Assembly (NCBI GenBank): GCA_900316955.1
Contig: ONEX01000019.1
Coordinates: 1 to 64,000 of the forward strand
Source: an uncultured Bacteroidales bacterium
Lineage (GTDB): Bacteria; Bacteroidota; Bacteroidia; Bacteroidales; UBA932
Length of the DNA: 64,000 nucleotides
Reading direction: 5' to 3'
Below, in pieces: positions 7,659-14,786 of the stretch (position 1 is the stretch's first letter; each line of letters opens with the position of its first letter). The notes under the pieces are model-generated. The model did not search any database. It was not told where the DNA came from and saw only the letters and a program-made list of their open reading frames with translations. The translations under genes were made by a program, and so were the position numbers.

Positions 7659-8393
7659 ATGGATATTCCGGTCAAAACCATGCGGATCACGCTCCGGGCG
7701 ATGATGGAGTCCCTGTTCGACGCTTTCTTCCCGGAGTACAGCCCCAACTCGTACGACTATTCCGTGAATGAAGCGGTGAAGGCTCTTTCCAGCCTCTGCG
7801 GCCAGGAAAAGGCCGATCTGTTCCGGGAAAGGATTCCCGTCCTGGCGGAGCTGCTCGCCCAGGATGTCGAAGCGATCGGCGGCAATGACCCGGCCGCGAG
7901 CGATACCCAGGAAATCGTGTACTGCTACCCGGCCGTCACCGCGATGGTCCATTACCGGGTCGCCCACGAGCTGGACGCCCTCGGCGTCGGGGTCATCCCC
8001 CGGATGCTCACGGAATACGCCCATTCCGCCACAGGCATCGACATCCATCCCCAGGCCCGGATCGGCCATCATTTCGCGATCGACCACGGGACGGGCGTCG
8101 TCATCGGCCAGACCGCCGTCATCGGGAACCACGTGACTCTGTACCAGGGGGTGACCGTGGGCGCAAAGAACTTCAAGTACGATGAGTCGGGGAAGCCGCG
8201 GAACATCCCGCGGCACCCCGTCATCGAAGACAATGTGACCGTCTATAGCAACGCTTCCCTCCTGGGAAGGATCACGATCGGGGAAGGTTCCGTCATCGGG
8301 GGTAACGTGTGGCTCACCCACAGCGTTCCTCCCTATTCAAGGATTCTCCAGGGAAGGAGCCAGGAAGAGTTCCTGGACGGCGCAGGTATTTGA
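7659..8393 (+). CDS. cysE: Serine O-acetyltransferase
   Basis: The 244-residue protein carries an N-terminal helical region and a C-terminal left-handed hexapeptide-repeat domain (GIDIHPQARIGHHFAIDHGT, then GVVIGQTAVIGNHV). His residues in IDHGTG match the catalytic region of SAT enzymes. It acetylates serine with acetyl-CoA to feed CysK. It is translationally close to cysK (6-base gap) and shares its attenuator. The C-terminus ends DGAGI; a C-terminal Ile is the residue that docks in the CysK active site in the known cysteine synthase complex, so complex formation is plausible. Confidence 0.95.
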   Translation: MDIPVKTMRITLRAMMESLFDAFFPEYSPNSYDYSVNEAVKALSSLCGQEKADLFRERIPVLAELLAQDVEAIGGNDPAASDTQEIVYCYPAVTAMVHYRVAHELDALGVGVIPRMLTEYAHSATGIDIHPQARIGHHFAIDHGTGVVIGQTAVIGNHVTLYQGVTVGAKNFKYDESGKPRNIPRHPVIEDNVTVYSNASLLGRITIGEGSVIGGNVWLTHSVPPYSRILQGRSQEEFLDGAGI

Positions 8394-8423
8394 TTATCTT
8401 TGTAGGGAAATTAACACTTTGCC

Positions 8424-9188
8424 ATGAGTCCGGTACTGACTGCTTTGATCATTCCTTTCCTGGGGACGGCCCTGGGATCGGCCTTCGTGTTCTTCATGAA
8501 ACGGGAAATGCCGCCGCTGGTGCAGAAAGTCCTGCTCGGATTCGCCTCCGGCGTGATGGTGGCGGCTTCCGTGTGGTCGCTGATCATCCCGTCCATCGAG
8601 ATGGGCAGCGGCGCCACGGCCGTCATCCCGCCGGCCGTCGGTCTGCTGGCCGGCTTCGCATTCCTCCTGCTCATCGACTACATCACGCCGCACATCCATC
8701 CGGTCGGCGGCCCGGAAGGCCCGGAAAGCCGCCTGTCCCGTACCACGAAACTGGCCCTGGCGGTCACGATCCACAATTTCCCGGAAGGGATGGCCGTGGG
8801 CGTCGCCATCGCTGGCGCCCTGACGGCCGATTTCAACATGGCCGGCGCCCTGGCCCTGTCGCTGGGCATCGCCATCCAGAACGTGCCGGAAGGAGCCATC
8901 ATCTCGATGCCGCTCCGGGCCGAGGGAAACTCCCGGTGGAGGGCGTTCGGAATCGGCGCGCTGAGCGGCATCGTGGAACCCCTGGGCGGCGCGCTGGTGC
9001 TGCTGCTGACCACTTCCATCCTGGGCATCATGCCTTACATGCTGGCCTTCGCGGCAGGCGCCATGCTCTATGTGGTAGTCGAAGAGCTCGTCCCGGAATA
9101 TTCCCAGGGCGAGCACTCGAATGTCGGCACCGTCGGATTCGCGCTCGGCTTCGTCCTGATGATGGTGCTCGACGTCGTATTGGGATAA
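8424..9188 (+). CDS. ZIP-family divalent metal transporter
   Basis: The 254-residue membrane protein has about eight hydrophobic segments and both ZIP metal-site motifs: HNFPEGMAVG in the fourth helix and QNVPEGAIIS in the fifth. A His-containing loop (PHIHPVGG) precedes them. ZIP proteins import Zn, Fe or Mn; ZupT is the closest well-known bacterial type. A perfect -7 element TATCTTTG (8395-8402) lies just past the cysE stop, so this gene has its own promoter and is not simply the third cys gene. Confidence 0.92.
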   Translation: MSPVLTALIIPFLGTALGSAFVFFMKREMPPLVQKVLLGFASGVMVAASVWSLIIPSIEMGSGATAVIPPAVGLLAGFAFLLLIDYITPHIHPVGGPEGPESRLSRTTKLALAVTIHNFPEGMAVGVAIAGALTADFNMAGALALSLGIAIQNVPEGAIISMPLRAEGNSRWRAFGIGALSGIVEPLGGALVLLLTTSILGIMPYMLAFAAGAMLYVVVEELVPEYSQGEHSNVGTVGFALGFVLMMVLDVVLG

Positions 9189-9235
9189 GACTTTTTTTCA
9201 CTATCTTTACCCCAATCAAACAGAACAATTTACCA

Positions 9236-9826
9236 ATGGACACCCAAAAAACCTTCCTCGAAGTCGCCGGACGCAAGAATTTCGGACCGGCCCATGCCCT
9301 GATGACCACCCCTCAGCCCTGCGTGATGATCGCCACGTGGGACAAGGACCACACGCCCGACGTGATGATGGCCGCCTGGGCCGGACAGTACGACCACAAC
9401 CAGATCGTGGTCAGCATGTCCAAGCACAAGACCACGGAGAATATCGAGCTCACCGGCGCCTTCACGGTCAGTTTCGCCGATGTCCGCACCGTCGCGGAAT
9501 CCGACTACCTGGGCATCGCGAGCGGCACCAAGGTCCCCGACAAGGTGGCCAAGGTCGGCTTCACGGTCTCCCCCAGCCCGAATGTGGACGCGCCCATCAT
9601 CGACCAGTATCCCCTGACCCTGGAGTGCAAGGTCGTCAGCTGGAAGGACGGCATCCTCGTGGGCGAGGTCGTGAACATGAGCGCCGACGAATGCATCCTG
9701 ACGGACGGCAAGGTGGACCTGGGCAAGCTCCAGCCCATCGTCTTCGATGCGGCCGCCCTCACCTACCGCGCCCTCGGCGAGGTCGTCGGCCAGGCCTGGG
9801 GTTCCGGGAAGAAGTTCGCGGAATAG
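9236..9826 (+). CDS. Flavin reductase-like FMN-binding protein
   Basis: The 196-residue protein fits the flavin reductase-like family (FMN-binding split barrel): an N-terminal PCVMIATWDKD strand region, then MAAWAGQYDHNQIVVSMS and TKVPDKVAKVGF. Members in anaerobes include flavoredoxins, which carry electrons on FMN, and NAD(P)H-flavin reductases; the partner is not evident. I use the ATG at 9236, preceded by a TATCTTTA -7-like element; the frame stays open further upstream, but that part overlaps the ZIP gene out of frame. The phosphatase gene begins 14 bases downstream. Confidence 0.85.
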   Translation: MDTQKTFLEVAGRKNFGPAHALMTTPQPCVMIATWDKDHTPDVMMAAWAGQYDHNQIVVSMSKHKTTENIELTGAFTVSFADVRTVAESDYLGIASGTKVPDKVAKVGFTVSPSPNVDAPIIDQYPLTLECKVVSWKDGILVGEVVNMSADECILTDGKVDLGKLQPIVFDAAALTYRALGEVVGQAWGSGKKFAE

Positions 9827-9839
9827 GCCCGCGGCTGGC

Positions 9840-11798
9840 ATGAGAATGCCCATCCAATCCTTTGCCGGACGGCTGACGCGGCGGATCCTCCTGCTTTGGA
9901 TCCTCGTGATGACCGTGATTGCGGCCGTGATCTTCATCAAGGCCGAATCGGGGATGTCCGGCATGTCCGACAACCACTACAGCGACGTCCTGGACCTGAC
10001 CAACGAGAAGGTCCAGGGCATCCTGCGTGTCGTCGAAGTGTCGGCCGTCAATGTCCGGGAGGGTGTCGAAAGGGATCTCTCCACGCCGGATGCCGTCTAT
10101 GCCTCCCTGGAGCGGGAACTGGGGCTCAATCCCCACCTCAAGGGCTGCGCGATCGCCTTCGTCGGCAATTATTTCCCGGCGGAAGGGACCTGGTTCGAGC
10201 CCTCGGTCACCCGCACGAAAGACGGCCGCTTCGAACGCCGCCAGCTCAGCGTCCCGGAGCAGAACTACCACGACTCGCCCGTTTTCCAGCGGACCCTCAC
10301 CACGGGAGCCGACACCTGGATCGATCCCCATCGGGACCGGAGCGGGGCCAAGATGATGCTCTGCGCATACTCCACCCCGGTCCGTGGCGCGGAGGGCAGG
10401 ATCGTCGGCGTCCTCCGGGTGGACGCCTCGCTGGACTGGATGACCGCGCAGATGCAGGAAATCGACCGGATCGTCCATGAGCGCGACCGGATTCCGGACG
10501 ATGCGGAGCACCAGCCCTACTCCTTCCTCCTGGACCGCGAGGGAGACTTCATCGCCCATCCCGACACCGAGCGCATGCTGGGGCAGAACTATTTCGACGC
10601 CGACGGGGCGGTTTCCGCGAAAGATACCAGCTTTGCCCATGTGGGGCATGAGATGCTGGCCGGTCGCCAGGGCCGGGGCCGGACGGTCATCGAAGGCGTC
10701 CCCTCCTACGTGTATTATGCGCCGATCGAGAAGACGGGATGGTCCGTGGGCATTGTCGTCCCCCGCTCCGCGGTGGTCCGGCCGGGCCTCCTGCAGGGCC
10801 TGTTCACCCTGGGGATGATGCTTCTCGGCATGCTGCTGATCGCCCTGGCCAGCCCGCTCATGATCAGGCGGTCCACGAAGCCCCTCCAATATCTCGCCCA
10901 ATCGGCGAAGGAAGTGGCCAAGGGCGATTTCAACACGCCGCTTCCCGAAATCCGCCACCAGGACGAAATCGGCATCCTGCGCGATTCCTTCGCAGACATG
11001 CAGGCTTCCTTGGCGGATTATGTCCGGGAACTGACGGCCACCACGGCCCAGAAAGCGTCGATGGAAAGCGAGCTGTCCATCGCCCGGGAGATCCAGCTGT
11101 CCATGCTGCCCACGGACTTCACGCTCTCCCCCGGACGCGACGACCTCGAGATCCATGCGAGCCTGACACCGGCCAAGGCGGTGGGCGGCGATTTCTACGA
11201 CTTCCTCGTCCGGGACGGCCGGCTGTTCTTCTGCATCGGCGACGTCTCCGGGAAAGGTGTCCCTTCCGCCCTGGTCATGTCCATCATCAGCACCCAGTTC
11301 CGCTCTCTGTCTTCCACGGAGGACAAGCCGGAAAAGATTGTCTCGGTCATCAATGCCTCCTCGAAGGACCGCAACGCTACGATGATGTTCGCGACGCTCT
11401 TCGTCGGCATCCTGGATCCGGATACGGGCGTCCTTTCCTACTGCAACGCCGGCCATAACGCGCCGGTCCTGATCGGGAAAGAACGCTGCTTCCTGAAAGT
11501 GGAGTCCAACCTTCCGATCGGCGTGGAGACCGAGTGGAAATACAAGGGACAGCAGCTGACCCTGGCTCCGGGCAAGACCCTCCTGCTGTACACGGACGGC
11601 CTGACGGAGGCGGAGAACGGGAATCACGACCAGTTCGGGGAACGCCGGATCCTGGACGTGCTCGAAAAATCGGGCGCCGCGGACCCGGAGACGCTGGTCC
11701 GGGAACTGGCCGACGCCGTCCACGCCTTCACCGAGCCCGCGGAACAAAGTGACGACCTCACGATGCTTGCCATCCGCTATCTCGGCAAAAAATCGTAA
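9840..11798 (+). CDS. Membrane sensor with SpoIIE-type PP2C phosphatase output
   Basis: The 652-residue protein has a transmembrane helix at about 11-31, a periplasmic Cache-like sensor, a second helix near 317-340, a HAMP domain (STKPLQYLAQSAKEVAKGDF) and a coiled coil. The PP2C/SpoIIE phosphatase domain follows, with GGDFYDFL near 449, GDVSGKG, LYTDGLTEAE and DDLTMLAI. The metal-binding aspartates are intact. Such proteins dephosphorylate anti-sigma antagonists of the STAS type in partner-switching pathways. No STAS or RsbW gene is adjacent, so the partner lies elsewhere. The ATG at 9840 directly precedes the basic N-terminus and first helix. Confidence 0.93.
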   Translation: MRMPIQSFAGRLTRRILLLWILVMTVIAAVIFIKAESGMSGMSDNHYSDVLDLTNEKVQGILRVVEVSAVNVREGVERDLSTPDAVYASLERELGLNPHLKGCAIAFVGNYFPAEGTWFEPSVTRTKDGRFERRQLSVPEQNYHDSPVFQRTLTTGADTWIDPHRDRSGAKMMLCAYSTPVRGAEGRIVGVLRVDASLDWMTAQMQEIDRIVHERDRIPDDAEHQPYSFLLDREGDFIAHPDTERMLGQNYFDADGAVSAKDTSFAHVGHEMLAGRQGRGRTVIEGVPSYVYYAPIEKTGWSVGIVVPRSAVVRPGLLQGLFTLGMMLLGMLLIALASPLMIRRSTKPLQYLAQSAKEVAKGDFNTPLPEIRHQDEIGILRDSFADMQASLADYVRELTATTAQKASMESELSIAREIQLSMLPTDFTLSPGRDDLEIHASLTPAKAVGGDFYDFLVRDGRLFFCIGDVSGKGVPSALVMSIISTQFRSLSSTEDKPEKIVSVINASSKDRNATMMFATLFVGILDPDTGVLSYCNAGHNAPVLIGKERCFLKVESNLPIGVETEWKYKGQQLTLAPGKTLLLYTDGLTEAENGNHDQFGERRILDVLEKSGAADPETLVRELADAVHAFTEPAEQSDDLTMLAIRYLGKKS

Positions 11799-11828
11799 AT
11801 TCACAGACTGAATCTAAACCTTATACAG

Positions 11829-13556
11829 ATGCTGTTACAGATCCTGACCCTGCTCGGCTCCCTGGCCATGTTCCTCTATGGCATGTCCTTGATGAGCGGC
11901 GGTCTGCAGAAAATGGCAGGAAACCGGTTGCGGGTGTTCATGGCCAAGATGACATCCAACACTTTCAAGTGCATCCTGACCGGCATCGTGGTCACCGCCA
12001 TGGTGCAGAGTTCGACGGCGACGACCCTCCTGATCGTGAGTTTCGTCAATGCCGGCCTGCTGGCGCTGGGAAGCGCCATCGCCGTGATCATGGGTGCCAA
12101 CATCGGCACGACCGTGACCGCCTGGATCTTCGCCCTGAGCTTCGGGGGCGGCAGCTGGAGCATCGCCACGATCGCCGTCCCGCTGATGTTCTTCGCCTTC
12201 ATCGCCCAGAGCATCAAGAAATATGCGAATTTCGGCGAGTTCCTGATGGGCTTCGCCCTCCTGTTCCTGGGCCTGTCCACCTTGAAAGAGACGTCCACGG
12301 TGCTCCTGGACAACGAAGGCGTCCGGACCTTCCTCTCCACCCTCTCCGGCTATGGCATCTGGAGCATCTTCCTGTTCATGGTGGCGGGCGCCGCCATCAC
12401 CCTCATGCTCCAGAGTTCAGCGACCGCCACGGCCATCACGATGGTACTGGTGGCGCAAGGATACATTCCCTTCACCATGGCGACGGCCATGGTCCTGGGC
12501 AGCAACCTGGGCACCACGGTGACCTCCAACATCGCCGCCGCCGTGGCGAACCAGAGCGCGAAACGCACGGCCCGGGCCCATTTCCTGTTCAACCTGTTCG
12601 GCGTCATCCTGGCGCTGCTCTTCTTCAATCCGTTCATCAAGCTGGTGGGCATCACCGTCGAAGCCCTGGGCTTTCCCAACCCGGTTTCGGTCGATTTCTC
12701 CGGGGCGGACGCCGCCACGCAGGAATCCCTCGTCGCCTCGCTGCCTTACAGCGTCGCCGTGCTCCATACCGTGTTCAATGTCATCACGACCCTCATCCTG
12801 GTCTGGTTCATCCCGCAGCTGGTCAAGATGGTGACATGGATGGTTCCGAGCAAGGGCGAAGAGAAGGAAGTCTATCGGCTGAAGTACATCGGCATCGGCA
12901 ACATCGCCACAGGCGACCTCGCGCTCAACAGCGCCAAGATGGAGGTCGTGGAGTTCGGCCGCCTCTGCCGCAGGGACCTCGGCTATATCCGCAACGCCAT
13001 CAACGCAGGCACGCTGGCGGAATTCGAGGAAGCAGACAAGAAACTGGTCCATTATGAGGAAATCACCGACAACGTGGAACGCGAAATCGCCACCTATCTC
13101 CGCGATGTCTCCAAGAACGAGATGAGTATCGGCGGCCTCGCGCGCATCCGCGAATTCTATCGGGTCATCGGCGAGATGGAGTCCCTGGGCGACAGCGGCG
13201 AAACCATCGGCAAGATCCTCCAGCGCGTGTGGGAGCACAAATGCCATTTCACGGACCACATGCTGCAGCAGCTGAACCACCTGCTGGACCTCCTGGACAA
13301 TGCCTACGCCGCCATGGACGTCAATCTTTCCACCCCGCTGGTGGAAATCACCGACATCCATAACGCCGAGGAAGCGGAATCGGCCATCAATGCGTACCGG
13401 GATACCCTTCGCAACGAGCATCTCACCAACATCGAGAAATCCACGTATCCGTACGAAACGGGTTCATTCTACATGGACATCGTGAACTGCATCGAAAAGA
13501 TGGGCGACTTCCTGATCAACATCTCGCAGAGCGTTTACGGAGCCAAGACCGTGTAA
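11829..13556 (+). CDS. Na+/phosphate cotransporter with PhoU-like C-terminus
   Basis: This 575-residue protein belongs to the NptA/YjbB type. Two inverted repeats carry the QSSTATT (near residue 61) and QSSATAT motifs that line the transport path. A hydrophilic helical PhoU-like region occupies about the last 220 residues and may regulate phosphate flux. It is in the same direction as the phosphatase gene, 30 bases after its stop, and is closed by a strong terminator at 13564-13592. Confidence 0.93.
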   Translation: MLLQILTLLGSLAMFLYGMSLMSGGLQKMAGNRLRVFMAKMTSNTFKCILTGIVVTAMVQSSTATTLLIVSFVNAGLLALGSAIAVIMGANIGTTVTAWIFALSFGGGSWSIATIAVPLMFFAFIAQSIKKYANFGEFLMGFALLFLGLSTLKETSTVLLDNEGVRTFLSTLSGYGIWSIFLFMVAGAAITLMLQSSATATAITMVLVAQGYIPFTMATAMVLGSNLGTTVTSNIAAAVANQSAKRTARAHFLFNLFGVILALLFFNPFIKLVGITVEALGFPNPVSVDFSGADAATQESLVASLPYSVAVLHTVFNVITTLILVWFIPQLVKMVTWMVPSKGEEKEVYRLKYIGIGNIATGDLALNSAKMEVVEFGRLCRRDLGYIRNAINAGTLAEFEEADKKLVHYEEITDNVEREIATYLRDVSKNEMSIGGLARIREFYRVIGEMESLGDSGETIGKILQRVWEHKCHFTDHMLQQLNHLLDLLDNAYAAMDVNLSTPLVEITDIHNAEEAESAINAYRDTLRNEHLTNIEKSTYPYETGSFYMDIVNCIEKMGDFLINISQSVYGAKTV

Positions 13557-13563
13557 TCGGAAG

Positions 13564-13592
13564 AGCGTTCCTCCCCCGGGAACGCTTTTTTT
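13564..13592 (+). terminator. Intrinsic terminator after the Na/Pi transporter
   Basis: AGCGTTCC (13564-13571) pairs perfectly with GGAACGCT (13579-13586) around CTCCCCCGG-type loop sequence, followed by seven T. It separates the transporter from the peroxidase operon. Confidence 0.9.
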
Positions 13593-13607
13593 GTGCATTT
13601 TTTAGAA

Positions 13608-13659
13608 ATATCGTTTGCGATATAAAAAGAAAGTCGTATATTTGCATCGCGAACGATAT
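13608..13659 (+). promoter_or_regulatory. Promoter with two palindromic operators (probable OhrR sites)
   Basis: The promoter is TTTG (13614-13617), 19 bases, TATATTTG (13637-13644), a perfect match. One operator, ATATCG-TTTG-CGATAT (13608-13623), is centred exactly on the -33 box. A related sequence, ATCG-CGAA-CGATAT (13646-13659), lies immediately after the -7 box over the start site; its reverse complement matches the first operator at 12 of 14 positions or better. Centres are 36 bases apart. An OhrR-family gene is the second gene of the operon, so autorepression is the natural reading. Confidence 0.75.
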
Positions 13660-13683
13660 AATTAAACGATAAAAGATACAGAC

Positions 13684-14226
13684 ATGGCAAAGATCTATGA
13701 TTTCAAGACCCGCAGCAACAAGGGCGCCGAGGTGGACTTCGCGCAGTTCGAAGGCAAAGTGCTGATAATTGTCAATACCGCATCTAAGTGCGGTTTCACG
13801 CCTCAATACGACGGCCTGGAGGCTCTCTACCAGAAGTATAAGGACCAGGGCCTCGTCATCGTCGGCTTCCCTTGCGACCAGTTCGCCGGTCAGGAACCCG
13901 GTTCCAACGACGAAATCGCTGAGTTCTGCCGCATCAACCACGGCGTGACCTTCCCGCTGATGGCCAAGACCGATGTGAACGGCGAGAACGCCGAACCCAT
14001 CTTCGAGTACCTGAAGGCCCAGGCCCCCACCGAGGCTTACAACGGCATCAAGGGCAAGGCGACCCGGGTGATGCTCAAGGGCCTCAGCAAGACCGCGAAG
14101 AAGGACAGCGACATCCTCTGGAACTTCACCAAGTTCCTCGTGAACCGTGACGGCACCGTCATCAAGCGCTACGCCCCCATCACGACGCCGGAAGAGATCG
14201 AGAAAGACCTCCAGGGAATGTTATGA
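13684..14226 (+). CDS. Glutathione peroxidase-family thiol peroxidase
   Basis: The 180-residue cytosolic protein has the GPx fold signatures: peroxidatic Cys36 in NTASKCGFTPQY, GFPCDQFAGQEP near 61-72 with the catalytic Gln, and WNFTKFLV. It uses cysteine rather than selenocysteine and probably takes electrons from thioredoxin, as most bacterial homologs do. It reduces hydrogen peroxide or organic peroxides. Its stop overlaps the start of the OhrR-type regulator (ATGA), so the pair forms a self-regulated peroxide-defence operon. Confidence 0.95.
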   Translation: MAKIYDFKTRSNKGAEVDFAQFEGKVLIIVNTASKCGFTPQYDGLEALYQKYKDQGLVIVGFPCDQFAGQEPGSNDEIAEFCRINHGVTFPLMAKTDVNGENAEPIFEYLKAQAPTEAYNGIKGKATRVMLKGLSKTAKKDSDILWNFTKFLVNRDGTVIKRYAPITTPEEIEKDLQGML

Positions 14227-14678
14227 TCAAAGAGGAATTCAAGCTGGACAACCAGCTCTGTTTCCGGCTCTACACCGCTTCGCGCCTTCTCTCGCAGGCC
14301 TATCATCCGCTGCTCTCTGAGCACGGATTGACCTATCCGCAGTACCTTGTGCTGCTGGTCCTGTGGGAGAAGGACGCCCAGCCGGTGAATGACATCGCCA
14401 AGCGGCTGTTCCTGGAGACGAACACGGTCACTCCCCTGCTCCAGCGCATGGAAAAAGAAGGCATCCTCGTCCGCCGGAAAGGCGAAAAGGATGCCCGTCA
14501 GATGATCGTTTCGTTGACGGAGAAAGGTCAGGACCTCCAGCAGAAACTGGCGGATGTGCCCTTTGTCGTCGGCAGTTCCGTCCTTTGCGAGAGCGTCACG
14601 CCCGAGACCACGCCGGAACTCTTCCGGATGCTGGACGACATCATCGGGAAGCTCAGCGCTCCGTCAGCGCTTTCCTAA
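14223..14678 (+). CDS. ohrR: OhrR-type MarR-family peroxide sensor, two-cysteine
   Basis: The 151-residue winged-helix repressor matches OhrR through LDNQLCF, LTYPQYLVLLVLWE and TPLLQRMEKEGILVRRK. Cys13 is at the reactive-cysteine position of OhrR, and a second cysteine at 122 matches the layout of two-Cys OhrR proteins that form an inter-subunit disulfide. Oxidation releases DNA. The gene is translationally coupled to the peroxidase gene (4-base overlap). The palindromes at 13608-13659 are the likely binding sites. In many bacteria OhrR controls ohr; here it is paired with a GPx instead. Confidence 0.9.
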   Translation: MIKEEFKLDNQLCFRLYTASRLLSQAYHPLLSEHGLTYPQYLVLLVLWEKDAQPVNDIAKRLFLETNTVTPLLQRMEKEGILVRRKGEKDARQMIVSLTEKGQDLQQKLADVPFVVGSSVLCESVTPETTPELFRMLDDIIGKLSAPSALS

Positions 14679-14786
14679 GCAGGAAATATGGGAATCCGGC
14701 GCCTCCATGACATTCCAGGAAAGGACGGCGCCGTCGAAGCCGTGCCGCATGAGGGCGGCCAGGGATTCGGAAGGATTCTTCTCATA
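14664..14786 (-). pseudogene. Possible coding remnant between ohrR and the GH92 gene
   Basis: On the minus strand, in a different frame from the GH92 gene, about 40 codons with GC-rich third positions read EKNPSESLAALMRHGFDGAV then LSWNVMEAPDSH and stop at 14664. There is no credible start and I do not recognise the family. It may be the tail of a deleted gene or chance in a GC-rich region. Confidence 0.25.

Noticed and set aside
8309-9235. In-frame upstream extension of the flavin reductase-like protein
   Set aside because: It overlaps the ZIP transporter out of frame and encodes Arg/Gly/Pro-rich nonsense; the ATG at 9236 gives the family N-terminus.
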